Below are positions 1 through 7,062 of a DNA stretch of 8,500 bases, in pieces (the stretch's first letter is position 1; the number at the start of each line of letters is the position of its first letter). Made by a program: the position numbers and the translations under genes. The notes below the pieces were generated by a model. It saw only the letters and a program-made list of their open reading frames with translations. It made no database searches and had not been told where the DNA came from. The stretch spans positions 1-8,500 of the forward strand of contig CALZFJ010000068.1 in NCBI GenBank assembly GCA_945645715.1. Direction: 5' to 3'. This DNA comes from an uncultured Prevotellaceae bacterium. GTDB taxonomy: Bacteria > Bacteroidota > Bacteroidia > Bacteroidales > Muribaculaceae.

Positions 1-684
1 TCATACATTTTTGGATGAGATGCATCCCACAAGAAGGTTAAAGTGCTATCAGGAGGCGAAAAGACACGCCTTGCGATGATAAAGATGCTACTTGAGCCGG
101 TGAATCTGCTGATTCTCGATGAGCCTACCAACCACCTTGATATGCGCACCAAAGACGTGCTGAAAGATGCCATACGCGACTTCAACGGCACTGTGATAGT
201 GGTGAGCCACGACCGCGAGTTCCTTGATGGGCTTGTGGAGAAGGTTTATGAGTTTGGCGGAGGACGCGTGCGCGAGCATCTTGGCGGAATTTATGACTTC
301 CTCGAAACGAAGAAGATAGAGTCGCTGCGCGAGCTTGAAATGACTCCGGCAAAGAGCGCAGAAAAGCAACCTCAGCTATCGAAATCGACTACTGTGGCAG
401 CTAAAGCCGAAGCAGAGTCGCCCAAGCAGGGACGCCTGAGCTATGAAGAGCAAAAGGCTCGTGAGCGACTGATACGCAAGGCACAGAAGAGCGTAGCCGA
501 GAGCGGGAAGACTATTGCTGATATTGAGGCTGAGATTGCCGAGATTGAGCAGAAGTTGTCGAGCGGTGAAGCTGTAGATCCAGATATTTACCAACGTCAC
601 TCCGACTTGCAGAAGAAGCTCGAAAACGCTATGAGCGTGTGGGAGCTGGCTTGCATGGAGTTAGAGGAAATAAGCAATAGTTAA
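1..684 (+). CDS. ABC-F family ATP-binding protein, C-terminal part (5' cut by window; in-frame TGA at 16-18)
   Basis: Duplicated-ATPase protein of the ABC-F type: soluble, without membrane domains, and in studied members acting on ribosomes. Only the end of the second nucleotide-binding domain is present. Numbering from the GTG at 43, it shows the signature LSGGE (residues 2-6), Walker B LLILDEP with catalytic Glu27, the NHLD D-loop (30-33), and the H-loop VVSHDREFLD with His56. A charged linker follows, then a predicted coiled coil (about 130-213), the usual C-terminal tail of Uup/YheS-like members. GTG 43 cannot be the true start, because it encodes the Val just before the signature motif. 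The same frame reads SYIFG, TGA, then DASHKKVKV directly into LSGGE, which fits the family upstream of the stop as well. The TGA therefore looks like a nonsense change or a base error. Subfamily and ribosomal role are inferred. The gene lies 28 bp before the M13 peptidase and may share its transcript. Confidence 0.85.
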
Positions 685-712
685 GAAAATGAGACAATTA
701 TTTTAAATAAAA

Positions 713-2743
713 ATGAAAACAATTAAAATGATTCTTCCTGCGGTGGCATTAGCGCTGTGTGCCCCCATTGCAGGAGCCGGAAATGGACAAATGAAAGGCG
801 TAGATAAAAATGGCTTTGATGAGACAGTGTCGCCAAAAGCCGATTTCTATCAGTATGTGTGTGGCGGCTGGCTGAAGGAAAACCCTCTGCCGGCGCAGTA
901 TTCGCGTTATGGAGTTTTCGACATTCTTGCCGAGAACAACAAGGCGCAAGTGAAGGAACTTATTCAAAACTTGGGCAACACTCCTGAAGCTCACGAGGCA
1001 GGAACTATCGCCCAGAAGGTGAACGACATGTATCAGCTTGGCATGGACAGTGTGCGCCTCAATGCTGAGAAGGCTGAGCCTCTGCAAGCCGACTTGCAGA
1101 AGATTGCCACGATGAAGCGCACCGACCTTGTGAACACAATCGCATGGATGCACAAGGGCATCAGTGCTCCTTTCTTCGACACCGGCGTGATGGCTGACCT
1201 GATGGACTCTAATGTGAATATCATGTATCTGAGCATTGCAGGTCTTGGTCTTGGCGACCGCGACTACTATCTCGACAGTGATGATAACACTCTGAAAATT
1301 CGCAAAGCCTACATCAACTACATTGAGACGGTGATGACTCTTGCCGGCTTCAAGAAGAAGGCTGCCAAGGAAGTGGCTAAGAATGTGATGAAGATTGAGA
1401 CTGCCATTGCTAAGGTGACTTATACCCGCGAGGAGAGTCGCGACATTGCACGACAGTATAATATCCGCAGCATTGACCAGCTCAAGAGTGAATATCCCAA
1501 TATCGACTGGACTGCCTACTTTGCCGGCATCGGACTCCCGGCAATGGACAAGGTGTGCGTGGATAACCCCAATGGAATGGCTGAGGTGAACTCACTGTTC
1601 AAGTCGCTCACCGACAAGGAGATTCGCGACTACATTGCATTTGAGTATGTGTCGGGCGCAAGCGGTTCGCTCAGTGATGAATTTACTGATGCCAACTTCG
1701 AGATGTTCTCGCGCACGATGTCGGGTGCAAAGGAGCAGCAACCACGCTGGAAGCGTGCACTTGCAGTGCCTAATGGCTTGCTTGGCGAGGCAGTAGGAAA
1801 GCTCTATGTGGAGAAATACTTCCCCGCAAAGTCGAAGCAGAAGATGCTCGACTTGGTGAACAATTTGAAGATAGCTCTTGGCGAACATATTGCAGCCCTC
1901 GACTGGATGAGCGACCGTACAAAGGTGAATGCGCTCGTGAAGCTCAACAGCTTCAAGGTGAAAATCGGCTATCCTGACACTTGGAAGGACTATAGCGGAC
2001 TTGCCGTTGATCCGAAGCTCTCTTATTGGGAGAACATCAAGAATGCACGCAAATTCCGTGCTGAGGACCAGTACTCGAAGTGGGGCAAGCCGGTTGACCG
2101 CGAGGAGTGGGGTATGACTCCGCAGACTGTCAATGCCTACTATAACCCTACCACAAACGAGATTTGCTTCCCTGCCGGAATCCTTCAGGCTCCTTATTTC
2201 GATGTAGATGCCGACGATGCTTGCAACTACGGTGCTATCGGTGTGGTAATCGGACACGAGATGACTCACGGATTTGACGACCAGGGCCGTAACTTCGACC
2301 AGAACGGAAACATGATCGACTGGTGGACAGAGGAAGACGCAGAAAAATTCAAGGCATTGACCGACAAGCTCGTGGCACAGTTTGACGAGATTATCGTGGC
2401 TGACGATGTGCATGCCAACGGCCGTTTCACGCTTGGCGAGAACATTGCTGACCATGGCGGTCTCCGTGTGGCTTACACGGCCTTCAAAAAGACCCAGCAA
2501 GGACAGAATGGAGCAGAGATTGACGGCTTTACTCCCGACCAACGTTTCTTCATCTCGTATGCCAACGTGTGGAAGGGCAACATCGCCAAAGAGGAGATTC
2601 TGCGCCGCACCAAGACCGACCCGCACTCTCTCGGCAAGTGGCGTGTGAATGCATCGCTGCGTAACATCGAGCCTTTCTTCAAGGCATTCGACATCAAGGA
2701 AGGCGACCCAATGTATCGTGCCGACCGCGTCACCATTTGGTAA
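713..2743 (+). CDS. pepO: M13 family zinc metallopeptidase (PepO / neprilysin-like), secreted
   Basis: Complete 676-residue zinc endopeptidase of the neprilysin/PepO family, which cleaves oligopeptides; full length for the family. The N-terminus is a signal peptide (basic MKTIK, hydrophobic 6-20, likely cut after AGA at 20-22). Cys16 lies in the hydrophobic core, but Leu at -1 argues against a lipobox, so periplasmic or exported is more likely than lipoprotein. The N-terminal M13 domain begins with the DFYQYVCGGW motif. The catalytic domain shows the substrate-binding NAYY (474-477), the zinc motif HEMTH (His515, Glu516, His519), and ENIAD (Glu576 as third zinc ligand, Asp580). The C-terminus ends in DRVTIW, with the terminal Trp usual for M13 enzymes. 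The ATG at 713 follows an AT-rich leader (tttaaataaaa) without a Shine-Dalgarno site, normal for Bacteroidota. It may be read with the ABC-F gene upstream; a strong terminator follows it. Physiological substrate unknown. Confidence 0.95.
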   Translation: MKTIKMILPAVALALCAPIAGAGNGQMKGVDKNGFDETVSPKADFYQYVCGGWLKENPLPAQYSRYGVFDILAENNKAQVKELIQNLGNTPEAHEAGTIAQKVNDMYQLGMDSVRLNAEKAEPLQADLQKIATMKRTDLVNTIAWMHKGISAPFFDTGVMADLMDSNVNIMYLSIAGLGLGDRDYYLDSDDNTLKIRKAYINYIETVMTLAGFKKKAAKEVAKNVMKIETAIAKVTYTREESRDIARQYNIRSIDQLKSEYPNIDWTAYFAGIGLPAMDKVCVDNPNGMAEVNSLFKSLTDKEIRDYIAFEYVSGASGSLSDEFTDANFEMFSRTMSGAKEQQPRWKRALAVPNGLLGEAVGKLYVEKYFPAKSKQKMLDLVNNLKIALGEHIAALDWMSDRTKVNALVKLNSFKVKIGYPDTWKDYSGLAVDPKLSYWENIKNARKFRAEDQYSKWGKPVDREEWGMTPQTVNAYYNPTTNEICFPAGILQAPYFDVDADDACNYGAIGVVIGHEMTHGFDDQGRNFDQNGNMIDWWTEEDAEKFKALTDKLVAQFDEIIVADDVHANGRFTLGENIADHGGLRVAYTAFKKTQQGQNGAEIDGFTPDQRFFISYANVWKGNIAKEEILRRTKTDPHSLGKWRVNASLRNIEPFFKAFDIKEGDPMYRADRVTIW

Positions 2744-2793
2744 CGCTCTTGTGACTATCGTAGATAAATTAGCCGTGAATAGCGGCAAATATA

Positions 2794-2833
2794 CAAATAA
2801 GCGAGCCTCATGGGTTCGCTTATTTGCTTTTTT
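2794..2833 (+). terminator. Rho-independent terminator after the M13 peptidase gene
   Basis: A 14-bp stem pairs 2794-2807 with 2813-2826. Its outer ten pairs, AAATAAGCGA with TCGCTTATTT, are perfect, and there is one G-T wobble near the top. The loop is 5 nt (TCATG), and six T residues follow at 2828-2833. It lies 50 bp after the peptidase stop and separates that unit from dnaN. Because the outer stem is A/T rich, it could also work from the opposite strand, but no minus-strand gene ends here. Confidence 0.9.
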
Positions 2834-2875
2834 GGAATTTTTAAGGAGTGTAGGTGCGGATTTTTGGGGAATTGG

Positions 2876-2891
2876 TTGGCTGATTGGCTGA
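2876..2891. repeat. Perfect 8-bp tandem repeat (TTGGCTGA x2) upstream of dnaN
   Basis: TTGGCTGA occurs twice head to tail with no gap, at 2876-2883 and 2884-2891. It sits exactly where the -33 element of the proposed dnaN promoter would lie, so it could be an operator or simply a small duplication. No known binding site was recognised in it. Confidence 0.6.
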
Positions 2892-2906
2892 AATTTGTTA
2901 TTTTTG
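2876..2906 (+). promoter_or_regulatory. Candidate Bacteroidota-type promoter for the dnaN operon
   Basis: TATTTTTG at 2899-2906 matches the Bacteroidota -7 consensus TAnnTTTG exactly. A weak -33 element, TTGG against the consensus TTTG, lies at 2876-2879 with a 19-bp spacer, inside the accepted range. Transcription would start near 2912, leaving a leader of about 60 nt before the dnaN ATG at 2972. It is downstream of the terminator and upstream of a five-gene run with no other clear promoter, so the position makes sense. The assignment is by pattern only. Confidence 0.55.
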
Positions 2907-2917
2907 TGAGTTAATTG

Positions 2918-2936
2918 GGCGTGGATTAGACGCGCC
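2918..2936 (+). other. Short hairpin in the dnaN leader
   Basis: GGCGTG (2918-2923) pairs with CGCGCC (2931-2936): six base pairs including one T-G wobble, around a 7-nt loop, in an otherwise AT-rich leader. Weak outer pairs may extend it to about nine. No T-run follows, so it is not a terminator. It would lie near the 5' end of the predicted dnaN transcript, where such a hairpin could affect mRNA stability. Function is not shown. Confidence 0.4.
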
Positions 2937-2971
2937 TGAAATAAACGGTTGAAAATTAAAAATATAGCTAT

Positions 2972-4087
2972 ATGAAATTTAATATTCCGAGTAAACAGTT
3001 ATTCAACAATTTGTCGGTACTGGGCAGGGTGGTCCAGTCGAAGAACACAATTTCTATTCTCGACAATTTCTTATTTACCCTTGAGGGTGACCATATCACA
3101 GTGATGGCAAGCGACCAGGAAACCACAATGACGGCACGCATGGAGGTGTTTGATGCCGAGGGCGAGGGCGCATTTGCTGTGAATGTGAAGAATCTTCTTG
3201 AGCTTCTTAAAGAGCTTGCCGACCAGCCGGTAACTTTCACTGTAGATGATGAGCGCTTTGAGATTACACTCGACTACCTCAACGGACAGTCGAACTTCAT
3301 AGGCATCGATGGAGCACAATTCCCACAGAAAGATGAGCCCAAGGGTGAGGTTACGAAGATGCAGCTGCCCGTAGATGAGGTTCGCAAGGGCATTGAGAGC
3401 ACCATTTTTGCTGTCGGTACAGAGGAGATACGCCGCATAATGATGGGTATTTACTGGGACATCAAGCCCGAGCTGATCACTTTTGTAGCATCGGATACTC
3501 ACAAGCTCGTGCGCTACCGCAACGAGAAATTGCAGCCCGGAGTGGAGACATCGTTTATCCTCCCGACCAAGCCTGCTGCATTGCTCGGAAATATCCTTGC
3601 TAAGAGCGAGGGCGAGATTGGCATTACCATTGATGACAAGAGTGCTACCTTTGAGAACGAAATGTTCTCACTCACTTGCCGTTTCATCAACGGACGCTAT
3701 CCCAACTATGAGTCGGTGATACCCAAGAGTAATCCCTATGAGATGCTTGTTGACCGCCAGCTGATGCTCAATGCAGTGCGTCGCGTGTCGGTGTTTGCCA
3801 GCGTAGGTGGACTTGTGAAGCTCGACTTGAAGGAGGCAGAGGTGAAAATCAACACCCAAGATGTAGATTTTTCAACTTGGGCAGAAGAGGTGATTCCGTG
3901 CGACTATAAGGGTCAGGATATGGTGATAGGCTTCAACGATGCTAAGGTGATAGAGATCCTTAACAATATGCAGTGCGACATGGTTAAGCTCACACTTAGC
4001 GATCCATCGCGTGCAGGCGTGTTTGTGCCCGAGAAGAATGAAGAGGGTGAGGACTTGCTCATTCTGCTTATGCCAATGATGATTTAA
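2972..4087 (+). CDS. dnaN: DNA polymerase III beta subunit (sliding clamp)
   Basis: Complete 371-residue sliding clamp, within the usual length of 365-375. It forms a ring-shaped homodimer around DNA and tethers the replicative polymerase and other DNA enzymes. The N-terminus (MKFNIPSKQLFNNLSVLGRV) and the repeated clamp folds, such as SILDNFLFTLEGD near 28-40 and FINGRYPNYESVIP near 237-250, are typical. It ends in LLMPMMI. This is the position of the E. coli MPMRL tail that lines the client-binding pocket, with Met in place of Arg at the penultimate residue. The ATG at 2972 lies in an A-rich leader with no Shine-Dalgarno site; a 12-bp palindrome overlaps it. It heads a compact run, 9 nt before the exonuclease gene, and no dnaA or origin is nearby, in line with the separation of dnaN from dnaA in this phylum. 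Confidence 0.97.
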   Translation: MKFNIPSKQLFNNLSVLGRVVQSKNTISILDNFLFTLEGDHITVMASDQETTMTARMEVFDAEGEGAFAVNVKNLLELLKELADQPVTFTVDDERFEITLDYLNGQSNFIGIDGAQFPQKDEPKGEVTKMQLPVDEVRKGIESTIFAVGTEEIRRIMMGIYWDIKPELITFVASDTHKLVRYRNEKLQPGVETSFILPTKPAALLGNILAKSEGEIGITIDDKSATFENEMFSLTCRFINGRYPNYESVIPKSNPYEMLVDRQLMLNAVRRVSVFASVGGLVKLDLKEAEVKINTQDVDFSTWAEEVIPCDYKGQDMVIGFNDAKVIEILNNMQCDMVKLTLSDPSRAGVFVPEKNEEGEDLLILLMPMMI

Positions 4088-4096
4088 ACAAAACAG

Positions 4097-4861
4097 ATGG
4101 AACTGAACCTAAGAAATCCGCTGATATTCTTCGACCTCGAGACAACAGGCGTGAATGCAGCGAAAGACAAGATAGTGGAAATCTCCTACATAAAGGTGTA
4201 TCCTAATGGCAAGGAGGAAAGCAACACGATAAGAATCAATCCCGGGCGACACATTCCTGAGGATGCAACGGCTGTACACCACATCACCGACGACGATGTG
4301 AAGAACTGCCCTTCGTTCAAGGACGTTGCAAAGGAACTTAGCCGTGTGTTTGAGGGCTGCGACATCGCAGGTTTCAACAGTAACCGCTTCGACCTTCCGC
4401 TTCTGGTGGAGGAATTCCTCGCTGCAGGAGTTAATATCGACATGACCAAGCGCAAATTCATCGATGTACAGACGATTTTCCACAAGATGGAGCAGCGCAC
4501 GCTCGTGGCAGCCTATAAATTCTATTGCGGAAAGAACCTTGAAGATGCTCACTCGGCTGATGCCGACACTCGAGCTACCTATGAGGTGCTGAAGGCTCAA
4601 CTCGACAGATACCCGTCGCTGCAGAACGATGTGAACTTCCTCTCGGAATTTTCGACACAGAACAAGAATGTGGACTTTGCCGGACGCATCATCTACAACG
4701 ACAAGAACGTGGAGGTGTTTAATTTCGGCAAGCATAAAGGCTGCCCGGTAGAGGAAGTGTTCCGCACCATCGACCGTGGCTACTACGACTGGATGATGCA
4801 AGGCGATTTCCCCCAGAACACGAAGAACGTGATAACCAACATCAAGCTGCGTTGCAAGTGA
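4097..4861 (+). CDS. DEDDh 3'-5' exonuclease (DnaQ/ExoX-like) with ExoX-type C-terminal module
   Basis: A 254-residue protein of the DnaQ-like superfamily, which removes nucleotides from DNA 3' ends using two metal ions. All acidic residues of the DEDDh site are visible: Exo I FFDLETTG with Asp13 and Glu15, Exo II AGFNSNRFD with Asp99, and Exo III HSADADT with His152 and Asp157. A linker of about 170-205 holds QNDVNF (176-181), resembling the clamp-binding QTSMAF motif of E. coli epsilon. The C-terminal part (about 207-250: FNFGKHKGCPVEEV, then YYDWMMQGDFP) resembles the small domain found after ExoX-type nucleases. It is encoded 9 nt after the sliding clamp, and its stop overlaps the start of coaBC by one base. 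It could be a proofreading subunit or a repair/ExoX-like enzyme; the sequence does not decide this. Confidence 0.9.
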   Translation: MELNLRNPLIFFDLETTGVNAAKDKIVEISYIKVYPNGKEESNTIRINPGRHIPEDATAVHHITDDDVKNCPSFKDVAKELSRVFEGCDIAGFNSNRFDLPLLVEEFLAAGVNIDMTKRKFIDVQTIFHKMEQRTLVAAYKFYCGKNLEDAHSADADTRATYEVLKAQLDRYPSLQNDVNFLSEFSTQNKNVDFAGRIIYNDKNVEVFNFGKHKGCPVEEVFRTIDRGYYDWMMQGDFPQNTKNVITNIKLRCK

Positions 4862-6063
4862 TGATGAAAGGAAAGCATATTATCCTGGGTATATGCGGCG
4901 GAATAGCTGCATACAAATCGGTGTATCTGCTCAGGCTTCTTGTGAAGGCTGGAGCAGAGGTGCAGGTGGTGATTACGCCTGCAGGGAAAGAGTTTATCAC
5001 CCCGGTAACACTCTCGTCGTTGAGCGGAAAGCCGGTGATAAGCGAGTTCTTCACTGCCAACACCGGAAGCTGGAACAGCCATGTGGATTTGGGACTGTGG
5101 GCCGACGCTATGATTATAGCTCCGGCCACGGCATCGACTATAGGCAAGATGGCAAACGGCATTGCCGACAATATGCTTGTCACCACATATCTTTCGGCAA
5201 AATGCCCCATATTCCTTGCTCCTGCAATGGATCTCGACATGATGGCACACCCAAGCACCAAGCGCAACCTTGAGCTGCTTGCGAGCTATGGCAACCACAT
5301 AATAGAGCCTGCTGTAGGTGAGCTTGCAAGCCATCTTGTGGGCAAAGGACGCATGGAAGAGCCTGAGAACATAGTGAAGGCGGTGGAGGCTTATTTTTCT
5401 TCGCAGTGCGACCTCAAAGGACGCAGTGTGATGATTACCGCAGGACCTACCTATGAGCGCATCGACCCGGTACGCTTCATCGGTAACTACTCATCGGGAA
5501 AAATGGGCTATGCCATTGCTGAGGAGTGTGCACGCCGAGGAGCTGAGGTGACACTCGTGAGTGGTCCGGTATCGCTAAAGTGTAGCAATCCGCGCATCAG
5601 GCGCATCGATGTGGAGTCGGCGCGAGAGATGCTTGAAGCAGCTGATGAGGCTTTCGCTACGAGCGATGTGGCGATAATGTGTGCTGCCGTAGCCGACTAT
5701 TATGTGGAAAACCGTGCAACAACCAAGATAAAACGTGAGAAAGACGAGATACCGCAGATTGTGCTGAAGCGCAATCCCGATATCGCCGCTACACTCGGGG
5801 CGAAGAAGCGACCCTGGCAACTGCTTGTGGGATTTGCCCTTGAAACCGACAATGAGGCAGTAAACGCCAAGTCGAAGATAGAGCGCAAGAATCTGGATTT
5901 CATCGTGCTCAATTCGCTGCGCGACAAAGATGCCTGCTTTGGCACTGATACTAACAAGGTGACTATCATTGCAGCCGATGGTGCGGAGAAACCATTTGCA
6001 CTGAAACCCAAGAGCGAAGTAGCCCGCGACATCGTTGATGAAGTAGTTTCGCGGTTAAGATAA
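4861..6063 (+). CDS. coaBC: Bifunctional phosphopantothenoylcysteine decarboxylase / phosphopantothenate-cysteine ligase
   Basis: Cytoplasmic bifunctional enzyme of coenzyme A synthesis: CoaB joins cysteine to 4'-phosphopantothenate and CoaC decarboxylates the product to 4'-phosphopantetheine using FMN. The 400 residues match the family length. CoaC half: GICGGIAAYKS near the start, active-site His74 in SHVDLGLWAD, PATASTIGKMANGIADN, and PAMD (121-124) where E. coli has PAMN. The substrate flap reads GELASHLVGKGRM; Ser157 falls at the position of E. coli Cys158. CoaB half: TAGPTYERIDPVRFIGNYSSGKMG, VADYYVENR, KIKREKDEIPQ and VGFALETDN. I prefer the ATG at 4861, which overlaps the upstream TGA by one base, a typical translational coupling. 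The ATG at 4864 is equally plausible, and an in-frame TTG at 4852 is less likely because it lies inside the exonuclease gene. Confidence 0.95.
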   Translation: MMKGKHIILGICGGIAAYKSVYLLRLLVKAGAEVQVVITPAGKEFITPVTLSSLSGKPVISEFFTANTGSWNSHVDLGLWADAMIIAPATASTIGKMANGIADNMLVTTYLSAKCPIFLAPAMDLDMMAHPSTKRNLELLASYGNHIIEPAVGELASHLVGKGRMEEPENIVKAVEAYFSSQCDLKGRSVMITAGPTYERIDPVRFIGNYSSGKMGYAIAEECARRGAEVTLVSGPVSLKCSNPRIRRIDVESAREMLEAADEAFATSDVAIMCAAVADYYVENRATTKIKREKDEIPQIVLKRNPDIAATLGAKKRPWQLLVGFALETDNEAVNAKSKIERKNLDFIVLNSLRDKDACFGTDTNKVTIIAADGAEKPFALKPKSEVARDIVDEVVSRLR

Positions 6064-6095
6064 TCAATACCGAGAAAGTTCCAAGGTTAAGATAA
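6053..6095. repeat. 11-bp direct repeat spanning the coaBC stop codon
   Basis: GGTTAAGATAA occurs at 6053-6063, where it includes the last codons and the stop of coaBC, and again at 6085-6095 in the 60-nt gap before the next gene. The start-to-start distance is 32 bp. Sequence beyond the 11 bases is only weakly similar, so it may be the remains of a short tandem duplication. Confidence 0.6.
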
Positions 6096-6123
6096 ATATT
6101 AGAGCGTAATTTTTTTTGTGAAG

Positions 6124-7041
6124 ATGAAAGTATTGGCACGATATATTCTGGTGACAGCTGCGGTGCTTGCGGGCATTGCAGGGCTGAGTGCGCAGGAACT
6201 GAAGTGTGAAGTGGAAATCAACAGCACACAGGTTCAGAACACATCGAAAGAGGTGTTTAATACGTTGCAACAAGCTATTGCCGACTATATGAACACCACC
6301 AAGTGGACCGATGCACAGTTTAGCGTGAACGAGAAGATAGAGTGCCGCATGTATTTCACAATAAAAAGCTACACCGACAACCTCATGCAAGGCGACCTGC
6401 AGGTGCAGTCGAGCCGTCCTGTGTATAACAGCAGCTATACTACCACGGTGATGAACTTCAAGGACACCAAGATTGAGTTTTCGTATCAGGAGAATGAGCC
6501 GCTGGTGTATTCAGAAACCACTATGGAGAGCAATCTCACTGCCATTCTCAATTTCTATGCGTTCATGATAATAGCACTCGACTTCGACACCTTCTCGCTC
6601 AAGGGCGGAGAGCCTTACTATGAGAAAGCTGCCAATGTGGTGAGAATGGCTCAGAGTGCGGGAGAGTCGGGCTGGAAGGCATTTGAGGACACGAAGAACC
6701 GCAGTGCCGTGCTTAGTGCATTCACTGAGGGAAACACTTCAGGAATACGCGACATACTCTATAATTATCACCGCCGTGGACTCGACGAGATGGCTCTGAG
6801 CGTGGATAAGGGTCGTGCAATGGTGACACAGATGATGGAAACGCTGAAAAAGGTGTTCGACACGGCACCGATGAGCGTGTGCCTCTCTATGTGGAAAGAT
6901 GCCAAGCTCGACGAGCTGGTGAACATCTACTCCAAGGCAGGACAAACCGAGAAAGACAAGGTGTATGATCTGCTCTATGCCGTTTACCCAACTGAGCAGA
7001 CACGTCTGAAGAAGATAAAGGAGGAGTATAAAGATTTTTAA
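6124..7041 (+). CDS. porD: DUF4835 family protein, PorD-like (type IX secretion associated), secreted
   Basis: A 305-residue exported protein of the Bacteroidota-specific DUF4835 family. I recall this family being annotated as the type IX secretion protein PorD; that link is from memory, and its mechanism is not evident here. Residues 1-23 form a signal peptide (MKVLARY, hydrophobic 8-20, likely cut before Gln24), giving a periplasmic or outer-membrane-associated protein. Family features include an N-terminal ELKCEVEINSTQVQ segment followed by FNTLQQAIADYMN, then VQSSRPVYNSSY, SNLTAILNFYAFMIIALDFDTFS, GGEPYYEKA, GWKAFED and DELVNIYSKAG. Cys28 and Cys74 could pair in the oxidising periplasm. 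I chose ATG 6124; a GTG at 6118 is in frame but would only add two residues after a T-run. It lies between coaBC and recN, the order seen widely in the phylum. Confidence 0.88.
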   Translation: MKVLARYILVTAAVLAGIAGLSAQELKCEVEINSTQVQNTSKEVFNTLQQAIADYMNTTKWTDAQFSVNEKIECRMYFTIKSYTDNLMQGDLQVQSSRPVYNSSYTTTVMNFKDTKIEFSYQENEPLVYSETTMESNLTAILNFYAFMIIALDFDTFSLKGGEPYYEKAANVVRMAQSAGESGWKAFEDTKNRSAVLSAFTEGNTSGIRDILYNYHRRGLDEMALSVDKGRAMVTQMMETLKKVFDTAPMSVCLSMWKDAKLDELVNIYSKAGQTEKDKVYDLLYAVYPTEQTRLKKIKEEYKDF

Positions 7042-7062
7042 GATTCACAGAAGACTTTAGCC

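Noticed and set aside
16..18. TGA read as glycine throughout (genetic code 25)
   Set aside because: The exonuclease gene ends with TGA at 4859-4861 exactly at the expected C-terminus, and the gene families are those of Bacteroidota, which use the standard bacterial code.
1592..2788. 398-codon open frame on the minus strand opposite the M13 peptidase gene
   Set aside because: It is a codon-bias shadow of a clearly real gene: the predicted protein has no recognisable motif and it runs through the intergenic region without its own signals.
2382..2891. Two small plus-strand open frames overlapping the end of the M13 peptidase gene and the gap after it
   Set aside because: The first is out of frame inside the peptidase gene. 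The second runs through the terminator and the promoter region and encodes nothing recognisable.
2744..2971. Possible replication origin or DnaA boxes next to dnaN
   Set aside because: No TTATCCACA-like boxes were seen, and dnaA is not adjacent. In this phylum dnaN commonly lies away from the origin.
4109..4801. 230-codon minus-strand open frame opposite the exonuclease gene
   Set aside because: It mirrors the exonuclease frame, has no family features, and lies entirely inside a gene with an intact catalytic site.
6110..6117. Run of eight T before the PorD-like gene as a terminator
   Set aside because: No stem precedes the T-run, so it does not form an intrinsic terminator. It also does not fit TAnnTTTG as a promoter, because the TA lies too far from TTTG.
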